A DNA stretch of 32,013 bases from Rodentibacter mrazii. GTDB taxonomy: Bacteria > Pseudomonadota > Gammaproteobacteria > Enterobacterales > Pasteurellaceae. Both the position numbers and the translations under genes were made by a program. The stretch covers positions 1-32,013 of the forward strand of contig NZ_MLHG01000004.1 in the NCBI RefSeq assembly GCF_001998825.1, given 5' to 3'. The stretch's first letter is position 1; each line of letters opens with the position of its first letter. Below the pieces are notes generated by a model. It was not told the origin of the DNA and did no database searches. It was given only the letters and a program-made list of their open reading frames with translations. Below are positions 9,114-17,548 of this stretch, in pieces.

Positions 9114-9138
9114 TGACCGCATAAATAAAGTGCGGTCA
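9114..9138 (+). repeat. Stem-loop containing an uptake signal after rraB
   Basis: TGACCGCA and TGCGGTCA form an 8-bp stem with a 9-base loop. The right arm includes the AAGTGCGGT signal at 9128-9136. No T run follows directly on the plus strand, so terminator function is uncertain. Confidence 0.6.
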
Positions 9139-9212
9139 CAAAAAACAACGTTTTTTGAACGTTGGCTTCGCCAACGGCGCCAAAGGCGTGAATAAATCAC
9201 TTAGTGATTTAT
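9139..9212 (+). repeat. Array of four consecutive hairpins with 3-base loops
   Basis: Four near-adjacent palindromes are read directly. CAAAAAAC-aac-GTTTTTTG lies at 9139-9157, CGTTGGC-ttc-GCCAACG at 9160-9176, CGCC-aaa-GGCG at 9178-9188, and ATAAATCAC-tta-GTGATTTAT at 9192-9212. Each loop is exactly three bases. The array fills the space between rraB and the SIMPL gene and ends just before the latter's ribosome site, so it would sit in that mRNA's leader if transcription reads through. It may be a repetitive extragenic element or an RNA structure. Confidence 0.75.
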
Positions 9213-9233
9213 GAATAATTTTTGGAGAAATTT

Positions 9234-9968
9234 ATGAAACTAAAATCGCTCGGTCTCATATTATTAGCTTTACCCTTTAGTACTTCAGTCTTGGCAGAAA
9301 ATGCCGTAACCCGGCAAACCAATATTGTTTCATTTAATACTGAAGCAGAAAAAAGCATCGAACGTGATTTATTAAATGTACGTTTATTTTATCAAGTTGA
9401 TGGAAAAGATTTAGCGGACTTAAATAAGACTATTTCAGAACGTTTAAATAAAGCAGTCGGCATTGTTCAAAAACAAAGTGCGGTGGAAATTAAAGGTAAT
9501 TCCCGTAATACTTCTGTTCGTTACAATAATGAAGGTTACAATAATGAAGGGAAGAAAACAGGTTGGATTGCCCGTGCCGATCTTGTGTTGGAAAGTAAAG
9601 ACTTCCAAGCCTTATCAGAAGTGCTCAATTCACTAGATGGCATTCTTGCGATTGAAGATGTGAATGCAACTATTTCACCGGAAAAATTAATCAGCGTAGA
9701 AAGCGAATTAACACAGGCTGTTATTGAAAAATTTAAAAATAAAGCGACATTAATTCAACATTCATTACAAATGAACAATTACCGAATTCTTAATTTAGAC
9801 ATTTCATCGGTGAATGAATCGGCACCAATCCGCCCTTACGCCTCACCACGTGAGGCTAAAGTGGCAATGTTCTCCTCCGATGCTGCCGCACCGAATGCTT
9901 TTTTAGAAAACGGAAAAGAAGCAGTGCGGGTTCAGGCGACCGCACAAATTGAATTACTTAAAGATTAA
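9234..9968 (+). CDS. SIMPL (DUF541/YggE-like) exported protein
   Basis: The 244-residue product has a Sec signal peptide (MKLKSLGLILLALPFSTSVLA, cut before ENAV). A SIMPL-like domain follows, with NIVSFNTEAEKSIERDLLNV, GWIARADLVLESKDF and the C-terminal VRVQATAQIELL. YggE-type proteins are periplasmic and tied to oxidative-stress tolerance in E. coli, but their biochemical role is not settled. The ATG at 9234 follows TTTGGAGAAA; a TTG 12 bases earlier is less likely. An exact 15-base tandem duplication (9520-9549) produces YNNEG twice in the middle of the protein. It lies between rraB and slyD on the same strand. Confidence 0.85.
   Translation: MKLKSLGLILLALPFSTSVLAENAVTRQTNIVSFNTEAEKSIERDLLNVRLFYQVDGKDLADLNKTISERLNKAVGIVQKQSAVEIKGNSRNTSVRYNNEGYNNEGKKTGWIARADLVLESKDFQALSEVLNSLDGILAIEDVNATISPEKLISVESELTQAVIEKFKNKATLIQHSLQMNNYRILNLDISSVNESAPIRPYASPREAKVAMFSSDAAAPNAFLENGKEAVRVQATAQIELLKD
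9520..9549 (+). repeat. 15-bp exact tandem duplication in the SIMPL gene
   Basis: GTTACAATAATGAAG occurs twice head to tail. The unit is a multiple of three, so the frame is kept and the YNNEG peptide is doubled. Confidence 0.9.
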
Positions 9969-9970
9969 TT

Positions 9971-10001
9971 TTCTATACAATTATTTTTTCTTCTATACAA
10001 T
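9971..10001 (+). promoter_or_regulatory. Paired TTCTATACAAT direct repeats upstream of slyD
   Basis: TTCTATACAAT appears at 9971-9981 and again at 9991-10001, a 20-base period (two helical turns), 33 bases before the slyD ATG. TATACAAT resembles a -10 box, so this may be a promoter with a duplicated element or an operator. Function is inferred only from position. Confidence 0.4.
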
Positions 10002-10033
10002 GGCAGCGATTTTCAAACAATAAGGAAACCCTC

Positions 10034-10645
10034 ATGAATGTAGCAAAAAATGTGGTGGTAGGCATTGCTTACCAAGTTCGTACCCAAGATGGTGTATTGG
10101 TAGATGAAGCACCGTCAAATCAGCCTTTAGAATATTTACAAGGTCACAATAACTTAGTAATTGGTCTAGAAAAAGCCCTAGAAGGCAAAGCGGTAGGCGA
10201 TAAATTTGAAGTGCGTGTTCAACCGGAAGAAGGCTACGGCGAATACAATGAACATATGGTTCAACGCGTACCAAAAGATGTTTTCCAAGGTGTCGATGAG
10301 TTAGTAGTGGGAATGCGTTTCTTAGCAGATACGGATATTGGCCCTGTTCCGGTGGTAATTACCGAAGTGGACGGCGATGAAGTAGTGGTGGACGGTAACC
10401 ATATGTTAGCCGGTCAAGAATTACATTTCACCGTTGAAGTTGTCAGCACACGTGAAGCCACATTGGAAGAAATTGCGCATGGTCACGTTCACGGTGCTCA
10501 CGGTCATCACCATGACAGCGATGAAGAAGGTCATGGCTGTGGTTGTGGCGGTCATCATCATGACCATGATCACGGTGGTTGCTGTGGCGGTGGTCATAAA
10601 CACAATCATCACGGACATGGCGGTTGTGGCTGCGGCGGTCATTAA
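10034..10645 (+). CDS. slyD: FKBP-type peptidyl-prolyl isomerase SlyD
   Basis: SlyD is a cytoplasmic prolyl isomerase and chaperone that also binds nickel and helps hydrogenase maturation. The 203-residue protein has the split FKBP domain: VGIAYQVRTQDGVLVDEAP at the N-terminus, YLQGHNNLVIGLEKALEGK, and the inserted flap domain around EEGYGEYNEHMVQRVPKDVF to about residue 130. The last 55 residues are almost only His, Gly, Cys, Asp and Glu (HGHHHDSDEEGHGCGCGG and similar), the metal-binding tail of this family. The ribosome site is AAGGAAACC. A strong terminator follows. Confidence 0.96.
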   Translation: MNVAKNVVVGIAYQVRTQDGVLVDEAPSNQPLEYLQGHNNLVIGLEKALEGKAVGDKFEVRVQPEEGYGEYNEHMVQRVPKDVFQGVDELVVGMRFLADTDIGPVPVVITEVDGDEVVVDGNHMLAGQELHFTVEVVSTREATLEEIAHGHVHGAHGHHHDSDEEGHGCGCGGHHHDHDHGGCCGGGHKHNHHGHGGCGCGGH

Positions 10646-10663
10646 TCCTTTGAGCAAAATACA

Positions 10664-10695
10664 AAAAAGGCAACATTTCGTTGCCTTTCTTTTTT
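10664..10695 (+). terminator. Bidirectional terminator between slyD and yagU
   Basis: AAAGGCAAC and GTTGCCTTT (10666-10674 and 10680-10688) form a 9-bp stem with a 5-base loop. T runs flank it on both strands. It can serve the convergent slyD and yagU transcripts. Confidence 0.9.
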
Positions 10696-10700
10696 GATCG

Positions 10701-11324
10701 CTATTCTGTCGCCTCTTTCAAAGGTACTTCCGGATCAGGTTGACCGGTGATGCGATTGCGTAAATCACGACGAATAATTTCAATTGTCCAGAACCAGAAA
10801 ATATGACCGACTAATTCGGAAATATGTTCATAGAGTGGCCATTCCGCAACAGGCGGTGTTAAGCCTAGCATTGGGAAAGTGATGTAGTGTACACAGATGT
10901 TGGCGATAATACCGGCACCGATACCTTGCCAAAATTTGATTTTTGGGAAACGTTCTGCCACTAAGCAGTAACCAATAGCGAACACTAATGAGAAAATGAT
11001 GTGTGTCACTCCAATCCAGTTAAAGGCATGATCTGCAAAAGTGAATGCTGCTTCTGTTGGGTCGATACCTAAATAATCACGCAAGAAAACGTGTGGCGGA
11101 TTTAGGAATGCACGAGAACAAACTTGTAATACTTGATCTTGGGTTAAACCTGTGATGTCCACTTTACAAGCAGCTGCAAAGAAATCAATCGGACTGCGTG
11201 GAGGGAATGGATGTTCTGCTCCCCATTTTACAAACGCAGAAATAATACCGGCAATAATACCGACAAAAATTGCCACACCATAGCGACGACGGCTTGGCGG
11301 GGTTTGAGTAAAAATACCTGACAT
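10701..11324 (-). CDS. yagU: YagU family inner-membrane protein (DUF1440)
   Basis: The 207-residue protein matches the E. coli YagU pattern from end to end: [83 protein letters not shown] and the tail [18 protein letters not shown]. About four membrane segments are visible. YagU is reported to contribute to acid resistance in E. coli; its mechanism is unknown. CGGAGC precedes the ATG. It stands alone on the minus strand, convergent with slyD. Confidence 0.9.
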   Translation of the reverse strand: MSGIFTQTPPSRRRYGVAIFVGIIAGIISAFVKWGAEHPFPPRSPIDFFAAACKVDITGLTQDQVLQVCSRAFLNPPHVFLRDYLGIDPTEAAFTFADHAFNWIGVTHIIFSLVFAIGYCLVAERFPKIKFWQGIGAGIIANICVHYITFPMLGLTPPVAEWPLYEHISELVGHIFWFWTIEIIRRDLRNRITGQPDPEVPLKEATE

Positions 11325-11717
11325 ATTTTGCTCCGAAAATTAAAAAAACCAACCGCACTTTCTTTACATCATAAAAGTACGGGACAAAATTCCACCATTT
11401 AAATTACCGTACATTCATTTTGATTGTCTAAAAAATAAATCACCGATAATTGATGGCAAAACACAGGAACAGATTTTTCACCAATTTAGCGGCTCAGTCA
11501 AGGAGTAAAATTGTTTTCTTTTAATCTCCAAGATTTTCTTTTGCCGTTTTGCCTGTGCTCCTTAATGTCAAAATATTTCCGAAATCAAACCAACCCGCTC
11601 ATAAAAAAGAAAAATGTAGAGAATACGATTGATACTTCCAGCGATAAAAACGCGCCCGTTACTTATCAAACATAACGGACGCAAAAATTTATATTGATTA
11701 TATTGATTCAGAAAAAA
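11325..11717. other. 393-bp gene-free region between tal and yagU
   Basis: It holds the tal terminator at its right end and an uptake signal at 11352-11360. A weak inverted pair GTACGG/CCGTAC lies at 11377-11382 and 11407-11412, in what is probably the yagU promoter region. No convincing ORF, tRNA or small RNA is seen in the AT-rich middle. Confidence 0.6.
11648..11682 (-). terminator. Rho-independent terminator after tal
   Basis: On the minus strand GCGTCCGTTA pairs with TAACGGGCGC (one G-T wobble) across an 11-base loop, and GTTTTTA follows. It lies about 35 bases past the tal stop. Confidence 0.85.
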
Positions 11718-12671
11718 TTATAATTTTGCCGCAAGCATCGCCTCTAATTTTTCTTGGTCGATTGCGAACTTACGAATACCTTCAGCCAATTTTTCGACCG
11801 CCATGGCATCACTGTTGTGCTGCCAGTAGAACTCCGCTTCAGTTAACGGTTGAGGTTTGGCTTTCACTTCACCTTTATATTCAAGTTTACGCGCAAGTGC
11901 GGTTGAATTTTCTTGTAATTCTTTGAGGAGCGGCGGCGCAATGGTCAAGCGATCACAACCTGCCAATTCGGTGATTTCACCCACATTACGGAAACTTGCC
12001 CCCATTACCACGGTATTGTAACCGTACTCTTTGTAATAATTATAAATTTTGGTAACGGAAATCACGCCCGGATCTTCTGCCGGAGCATATTCTTTTTTAT
12101 CACTGTTCGCTTTATACCAATCCAGAATACGACCCACAAACGGTGAAATTAAATATACCCCTGCTTCGGCACAGGCACGGGCTTGCGCTTCTGAGAATAA
12201 TAAAGTGAGGTTACAGTTAATGCCTTCTTTTTCAAGAATTTCTGCTGCACGGATACCTTGCCATGTTGAAGCGATTTTAATCAAAATACGATCATTTGAA
12301 ATACCGGCAGCGTTGTAAAGTGCGATCAGTTTACGGGCTTTTTCAACGGTAGCTTGGGTATTATAGGAAAGGCGGGCATCCACTTCGGTGGAAATACGTC
12401 CCGGGACGATTTTTAAAATTTCTAAACCAATGTTTACCGCTAATTTATCTTCCGCATCAATTAATTGTTGGGCTTTATCATTGCTTTGTGCTTTGGCATA
12501 GCTTACGGCTTCATCAATTAATGGCGCATATTGCGGTAATGCCGAAGCACTTAAAATTAAGGAAGGGTTGGTTGTGGCATCTTGTGGTTGGTATTTTTTG
12601 ATGGCATCAATATCGCCGGTATCTGCTACCACCACTGTCATACTACGAAGTGAATCTAATTGAGTTGTCAT
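11718..12671 (-). CDS. talB: Transaldolase
   Basis: Transaldolase moves a dihydroxyacetone unit between sugar phosphates in the non-oxidative pentose phosphate pathway. The 317-residue protein has the Schiff-base Lys132 in [19 protein letters not shown], plus [10 protein letters not shown] near the N-terminus and [20 protein letters not shown] later. The ATG at 12671 follows AAGGAGAAGAC, which rules out a longer in-frame start at 12746. It is divergent from oppA, and the CRP-like site between them could act on either gene. Confidence 0.96.
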   Translation of the reverse strand: MTTQLDSLRSMTVVVADTGDIDAIKKYQPQDATTNPSLILSASALPQYAPLIDEAVSYAKAQSNDKAQQLIDAEDKLAVNIGLEILKIVPGRISTEVDARLSYNTQATVEKARKLIALYNAAGISNDRILIKIASTWQGIRAAEILEKEGINCNLTLLFSEAQARACAEAGVYLISPFVGRILDWYKANSDKKEYAPAEDPGVISVTKIYNYYKEYGYNTVVMGASFRNVGEITELAGCDRLTIAPPLLKELQENSTALARKLEYKGEVKAKPQPLTEAEFYWQHNSDAMAVEKLAEGIRKFAIDQEKLEAMLAAKL

Positions 12672-12801
12672 TGTCTTCTCCTTATCTTGATTGATGGGCG
12701 TTACGATAGCATAAATTGAATTTAAAGTGATAGTAAGAAATCGCAATAGATCGAATAGTTTTACGGGAGAAAAAGAAGGATTTTTAGTTTTTTATCAAAA
12801 C

Positions 12802-12817
12802 TGTGATCGATATCACC
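12802..12817. promoter_or_regulatory. CRP-like binding site in the tal-oppA intergenic region
   Basis: TGTGATCGATATCACC matches TGTGA-N6-TCACA at 9 of 10 fixed bases. A sigma70-like pair, TTTACA (12837-12842) and ATAAAT (12859-12864) with 16-base spacing, lies downstream. It would start transcription near 12871 and put the site centre at about -61.5, a class I CRP arrangement for oppA. Confidence 0.65.
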
Positions 12818-12926
12818 TTTGTTAGGAAATAAAGCCTTTACAAATTTAAACATTTAAGATAAATCAATAAATTCAACGATTTTAATAATGATGATTTCAC
12901 AACAATTAACCCAAAAAGGAGTGACT

Positions 12927-14566
12927 ATGCAACGTAACTTACTCAGTAAATGTATCTTTTTCTCTCTCACTTTAGCGCTCTCCGGCAGTCTTTACGCCAC
13001 TCAAGTTCCAGTGGGAACAGAGCTTGCTCCGGTACAAAATATTGTCATTAATAACGGTTCGGAACCACAAAGTTTTGATCCGCACAAAACTGAGGGCGTA
13101 CCGGAATCACAAGTGCTTTATCAACTATTTGAAGGATTAATAAGCACCAATTCGGACGGTGAATTAGTACCGGGAGTAGCAGAAAGTTGGGAAAGCTCGC
13201 CGGATTATAAAACTTGGACGTTCCATCTTCGCAAAGAGGCGAAATGGTCAAACGGTGATCCGGTTACAGCACAAGATTTTGTGTATTCTTGGCGTCGTGT
13301 TTAGTCAACCCTAACACCGCCTCGCCTTACGCCAGCTTTTTAGACTATATGCAAGTGGTGAATGCCCAAGATATTATTGACGGTAAGAAAAAACCGGAAG
13401 AATTAGGCGTTGAAGCCAAAGACGATTACACCTTTGTGGTTTATTCCTCCAATCCCGTCCCTTATGCCGCCGGTTTAACCACTCACCAATCTTTATTACC
13501 CGCACCACAAAAAATCGTTGAAAAATTTGGCGATGCTTGGGTGAAAAAAGAAAATATTGTGAGCAATGGTGCTTACAAACTAAAAAATCACGTTATCAAT
13601 GAAAAAATTGAGTTTGAACGTAACCCGCTTTATTGGAACGATAAAGAAACCGTAATCAACACGGCGACTTTCTTGGCGATCGAAAATCCGAGTACCGATG
13701 TTTCCCGTTATCGTGCCGGTGATTTAGATATTACTCACTATACACTTCCACCAGAACAATTTGCTAAGTTGAAAAAAGAATTGCCCGATCAAGTGTTCAC
13801 AGCCCGTGTTTTGTCAACTTATACCTATGAAATCAATAATCTGAAAGCGCCTTTCAATGATAAACGGGTACGCCAAGCCTTAAACTATGCCCTTGATCGT
13901 AATGTGATTACAGATAAAGTGCTGGCGCAAGGTCAAACACCGACTTATGTCTTCACACCATCTTATATCGCAGAGGGCGATCAAATCCAACAACCGGCTT
14001 ATTCCCAAGAACCAATGGCAAAACGTAACGAAGAGGCGATTAAATTATTAGAAGAAGCAGGTTTCAGCAAAGCTAATCCGTTGAAATTTACCATTCTTTA
14101 CAACACCAACGAAAACCATAAAAAAGTGGGAATCGCCGCCGCTTCTATGTGGAAAGCAAATACCAAAGGCTTAATTGACGTGAAATTAGAAAACCAAGAA
14201 TGGAAAACTTACATTGATAGTCGCCGTGCCGGTCATTACGATGTGGCTCGTGCAGGTTGGCTTGCAGATTACAACCAAGCGACCACTTTCGGTAACTATT
14301 TCTTATCTACCTCTAGTAACAACACGGCAAAATACGCCAATGCGGAATATGATAAGGCAATGGCGGAATCTTATTTAGTCAGTGATGCCAAAGGCCGTGC
14401 GCAAGCCTATGCCAAAGCAGAAGCGATTTTGGCGAAAGATTTTGCTATCGTGCCGGTTTACAATTATGTCAATCCACGTTTAGTAAAACCTTACGTAAAA
14501 GGCTATACGGGCAAAGATCCGCAAGATCATATTTTCTTGCGCAATCTTTATATCATTAAGCATTAA
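12927..14566 (+). pseudogene. oppA: Oligopeptide-binding protein OppA, frameshifted
   Basis: OppA is the periplasmic peptide-binding subunit of the Opp transporter. The first part (from ATG 12927, ribosome site AAAGGAGTGACT) has a signal peptide ending SGSLYA and the SBP family 5 segment PQSFDPHKTEGVPESQVLY. The frame then reads DFVYSWRRV and stops at TAG 13302-13304. The rest continues in another frame from LVNPNTASPYASFLDYMQ to the true end at 14566. Removing two bases (the extra GT in CGTCGTGTTTAG, about 13298-13301) restores SWRR-LVNPNTASPY as in intact OppA proteins. The downstream part keeps a full family sequence. This is a recent inactivating 2-bp insertion or a sequencing error. Genes oppBCDF are intact. 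Confidence 0.9.
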
Positions 14567-14569
14567 GAA

Positions 14570-14619
14570 AAAAGTGCGGTTGGAAAAACACCTGTTTTTT
14601 TGACCGCACTTTTATTTTT
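14570..14619 (+). terminator. Inverted USS pair acting as terminator after oppA
   Basis: AAAAGTGCGGT (14570-14580) and ACCGCACTTTT (14603-14613) pair. An inner stem AAAAACA-cc-TGTTTTT lies between them, and ATTTTT follows. It lies within ten bases of the oppA stop and would lower oppBCDF expression relative to oppA, a common arrangement for binding-protein operons. Confidence 0.8.
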
Positions 14620-14683
14620 ATCAAATTCTTGCCTCATAAACAGAGAAAGAAAATATCTCAGTCATATTTTAGGGGGAGTAACC

Positions 14684-15604
14684 ATGTTCAAATTTATTCT
14701 TAAACGTGTGTTAGAAGCGATTCCCACATTGTTTATTTTAATTACGTTTTCTTTTTTCCTCATGCGTTTGGCGCCGGGCAGCCCTTTCACATCCGAACGT
14801 GCCTATCCGCCTGAAGTGATGGCAAATATTGAAGCAAAATATCATTTGAACGAACCGCTGCATAAACAATACTTTCTTTATTTAGAAAATCTCTCCAAAG
14901 GTGATTTCGGCCCTTCGTTTAAATATAAAGATCAATCTGTGAACGATTTAATCGGCGCGGCATTTCCAGTCTCCCTCAAACTCGGCAGCATTGCTTTTTT
15001 ATTTGCCCTCACGCTGGGTATTTCTGTCGGCACAATCGCCGCATTAAAACAAAACAGTCGGTGGGATTACATTTTGATGAGTATGTCGATGACAGGGGTC
15101 ATTATGCCCAGTTTTGTCTTCGCACCGCTCCTTGTATTGTTTTTTGCCATTTGGCTTGGTTGGTTGCCGGCCGGTGGTTGGAATGAAGGCGCCTTGCCTT
15201 ATTTAATTTTACCGGTTGCCTCACTCACAATTGCCTATGTGGCGGGAATTGCTCGAATTATGCGGGGTTCAATGATTGAAGTGCTTCATTCCAATTTTAT
15301 TCGCACCGCCAAAGCCAAAGGGCTTTCTACCCATCGAATTATTTTAAAACACGCACTGCGCCCCGCACTTTTACCTGTTATCACTTATCTTGGCCCCGCA
15401 TTTGTGGGCATTATCACGGGTTCAATGGTGATCGAAAGCGTGTTCGGTTTACCGGGCATGGGGAAATTATTTGTGAATGGCGCACTGAACCGTGATTATT
15501 CTTTAGTATTAAGTTTAACCATTCTGGTTGGCACGCTGACTATTTTGTTTAATATGATTGTCGATATTTTATATGCCGTCATTGACCCGAAAATTCGTTA
15601 TTAG
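14684..15604 (+). CDS. oppB: Oligopeptide ABC transporter permease OppB
   Basis: OppB is one of the two inner-membrane channel subunits of the peptide importer. The 306-residue protein begins MFKFILKRVLEAIPTLF and has about six membrane segments. It carries the EAA-type loop for ATPase contact (RTAKAKGLSTHRIILKHALRPALLPV) and the family signature VIESVFGLPGMGKL. The ATG at 14684 follows AGGGGGAGTAACC; an upstream in-frame extension would run through the terminator. Nine bases separate it from oppC. Confidence 0.95.
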   Translation: MFKFILKRVLEAIPTLFILITFSFFLMRLAPGSPFTSERAYPPEVMANIEAKYHLNEPLHKQYFLYLENLSKGDFGPSFKYKDQSVNDLIGAAFPVSLKLGSIAFLFALTLGISVGTIAALKQNSRWDYILMSMSMTGVIMPSFVFAPLLVLFFAIWLGWLPAGGWNEGALPYLILPVASLTIAYVAGIARIMRGSMIEVLHSNFIRTAKAKGLSTHRIILKHALRPALLPVITYLGPAFVGIITGSMVIESVFGLPGMGKLFVNGALNRDYSLVLSLTILVGTLTILFNMIVDILYAVIDPKIRY

Positions 15605-15613
15605 GAGTGTGCA

Positions 15614-16537
15614 ATGAGACAACCTATTAATCAAAAAAATACCGAATTTGTAGAACAACTTGCAGAACGTGTGGAGGGAATGCAACTTGAGGGGCGAAGC
15701 CTCTGGCAAGATGCGAAACGCCGTTTTTTCCGCAATAAAGCCGCCGTAGCCAGTTTAATTTTATTGGCATTTATCCTGTTATTTATCACTTTTGCGCCCC
15801 TATTTTTCCCCTTTACCTATGAAGATACGGATTGGAATATGATGGGCGTTGCGCCTACTACGGAGGGATTGCATTTCTTCGGCACGGATTCATCCGGTCG
15901 CGATCTACTGGTTCGGGTTGCCATTGGCGGGCGGATTTCCCTGATGGTGGGGATCGCCGGTGCGTTAATTTCGGTGATGATCGGAACAATTTATGGCGCG
16001 ATTTCCGGCTACTTTGGCGGCAAAATTGATATGGTAATGATGCGCTTCTTAGAAATTCTCAGCTCATTCCCTTTTATGTTTTTTGTGATTTTGCTGGTCA
16101 CTCTTTTCGGACAGAATATTCTATTGATCTTCATTGCCATCGGTGCGATTGCCTGGCTGGGTTTGGCTCGAATTGTACGCGGTCAAACCCTTAGTCTTAA
16201 AAACAAAGAATTTGTTGAAGCCGCCATTGTATGTGGTGTACCGCGTCGCCAAATTATTCTCAAGCATATTATTCCCAATGTATTAGGTTTAGTCGCAGTC
16301 TATGCCTCTTTGGAAGTACCGGGATTAATTCTATTTGAGTCTTTCTTGAGTTTTTTAGGTTTGGGAACACAAGAACCAATGAGCAGTTGGGGCGCATTAT
16401 TAAGCGATGGCGCAGCACAAATGGAAGTCGCTCCTTGGCTTTTAATTTTCCCTGCATTCTTCCTCTGTTTAACGCTATTTTGTTTTAACTTTATCGGCGA
16501 TGGCTTACGCGATGCGCTTGACCCGAAAGATCGCTAG
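15614..16537 (+). CDS. oppC: Oligopeptide ABC transporter permease OppC
   Basis: OppC pairs with OppB to form the membrane channel. The 307-residue protein has a soluble N-terminus and the OppC-type segment WQDAKRRFFRNKAAVASL before the first membrane helix. FGTDSSGRDLLVRVAIGGRISL follows the first periplasmic loop. The EAA loop (EAAIVCGVPRRQIILKHIIPN) precedes the last helices. TTAGGAG before the ATG at 15614 is a strong ribosome site. Confidence 0.95.
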   Translation: MRQPINQKNTEFVEQLAERVEGMQLEGRSLWQDAKRRFFRNKAAVASLILLAFILLFITFAPLFFPFTYEDTDWNMMGVAPTTEGLHFFGTDSSGRDLLVRVAIGGRISLMVGIAGALISVMIGTIYGAISGYFGGKIDMVMMRFLEILSSFPFMFFVILLVTLFGQNILLIFIAIGAIAWLGLARIVRGQTLSLKNKEFVEAAIVCGVPRRQIILKHIIPNVLGLVAVYASLEVPGLILFESFLSFLGLGTQEPMSSWGALLSDGAAQMEVAPWLLIFPAFFLCLTLFCFNFIGDGLRDALDPKDR

Positions 16538-16546
16538 GAGAGGTTT

Positions 16547-17548
16547 ATGGAAAAACAACAGCAAAATCAACCGCACTTATTAGAGGTGCAAAATCTCTAC
16601 GTCAATTTCCATACCCCCGATGGCATTGTTACGGCAGTGAATGATCTCAATTTCACCTTAGATGCCGGACAAACCCTCGGCATTGTGGGGGAATCCGGTT
16701 CTGGTAAATCCCAAACTGCCTTTGCCTTAATGGGCTTGCTTGCAGCAAACGGGAAAGTTTCCGGTTCAGCCTTATTTAACGGCACACAACTGGTCAATTT
16801 ACCAACGGCACAACTCAATAAAATCCGCGCAGAACAAATTGCGATGATTTTCCAAGATCCGATGACATCCTTGAATCCCTATATGAAGATAGGCGAACAA
16901 TTAATGGAAGTCTTGATGTTGCACAAAGGTTACGACAAACAAACGGCATTCAATGAATCGGTAAGCATGTTGGACGCAGTGAAAATGCCGGAAGCCAAAA
17001 AACGTATGGGGATGTATCCGCACGAATTTTCCGGTGGAATGCGCCAGCGTGTGATGATTGCCATGGCATTACTTTGTCGCCCGAAATTACTGATCGCTGA
17101 TGAACCAACCACCGCACTGGATGTGACGGTACAGGCACAAATTATGACCTTATTGAATGAGCTCAAACAGGAATTTAACACGGCGATTATTATGATCACG
17201 CATGATCTTGGTGTGGTCGCGGGGATTTGTGATCAAGTGCTTGTGATGTATGCCGGTCGGACGATGGAATACGGCACAGCGGAACAAATTTTCTATCACC
17301 CGACACATCCTTATTCCCTAGGGCTGATGGAGGCGATTCCCCGCCTTGACGGCAAAAATGAAACGCTAGTCACGATTCCGGGAAATCCACCGAATTTGCT
17401 ACATTTACCGACAGGCTGTCCGTTTTCACCCCGTTGTCATTATGCCGGAGAGCAATGCAAAACTGCGCCAAAACTGACCGCACTTTCCCAAGGGCATTTA
17501 CGGAATTGTTGGATTCCGGCAGAACAATTTGAGGAACGCCCCCTATGA
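16547..17548 (+). CDS. oppD: Oligopeptide ABC transporter ATPase OppD
   Basis: OppD is one of the two cytoplasmic ATPases that power peptide uptake. The 333-residue protein has Walker A GESGSGKS, Q-loop FQDPMTSLNP, signature FSGGMRQR, Walker B LLIADEPT and the switch His in ITHDLGVV. The C-terminal oligopeptide-transporter extension carries a cysteine cluster (TGCPFSPRCHYAGEQC), which in relatives can bind an iron-sulfur cluster. It starts ten bases after oppC and its stop overlaps the oppF start (ATGA). Confidence 0.96.
   Translation: MEKQQQNQPHLLEVQNLYVNFHTPDGIVTAVNDLNFTLDAGQTLGIVGESGSGKSQTAFALMGLLAANGKVSGSALFNGTQLVNLPTAQLNKIRAEQIAMIFQDPMTSLNPYMKIGEQLMEVLMLHKGYDKQTAFNESVSMLDAVKMPEAKKRMGMYPHEFSGGMRQRVMIAMALLCRPKLLIADEPTTALDVTVQAQIMTLLNELKQEFNTAIIMITHDLGVVAGICDQVLVMYAGRTMEYGTAEQIFYHPTHPYSLGLMEAIPRLDGKNETLVTIPGNPPNLLHLPTGCPFSPRCHYAGEQCKTAPKLTALSQGHLRNCWIPAEQFEERPL

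Noticed and set aside
9104-9233. CRISPR array
   Set aside because: The hairpins differ in stem sequence and there are no regular repeats with spacers.
10421-10697. Long open frames opposite or offset to the slyD tail
   Set aside because: They result from the GGT/CAT/CAC-rich His-Gly-Cys coding repeats and have no ribosome sites or family features.
11325-11717. Small RNA gene
   Set aside because: Apart from the tal terminator only weak, imperfect inverted repeats are present, and no promoter-terminator pair encloses them.
13289-13304. Programmed ribosomal frameshift in oppA
   Set aside because: No slippery heptamer or downstream stem is seen at the junction, and OppA proteins do not use recoding. 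A 2-bp insertion explains the break more simply.
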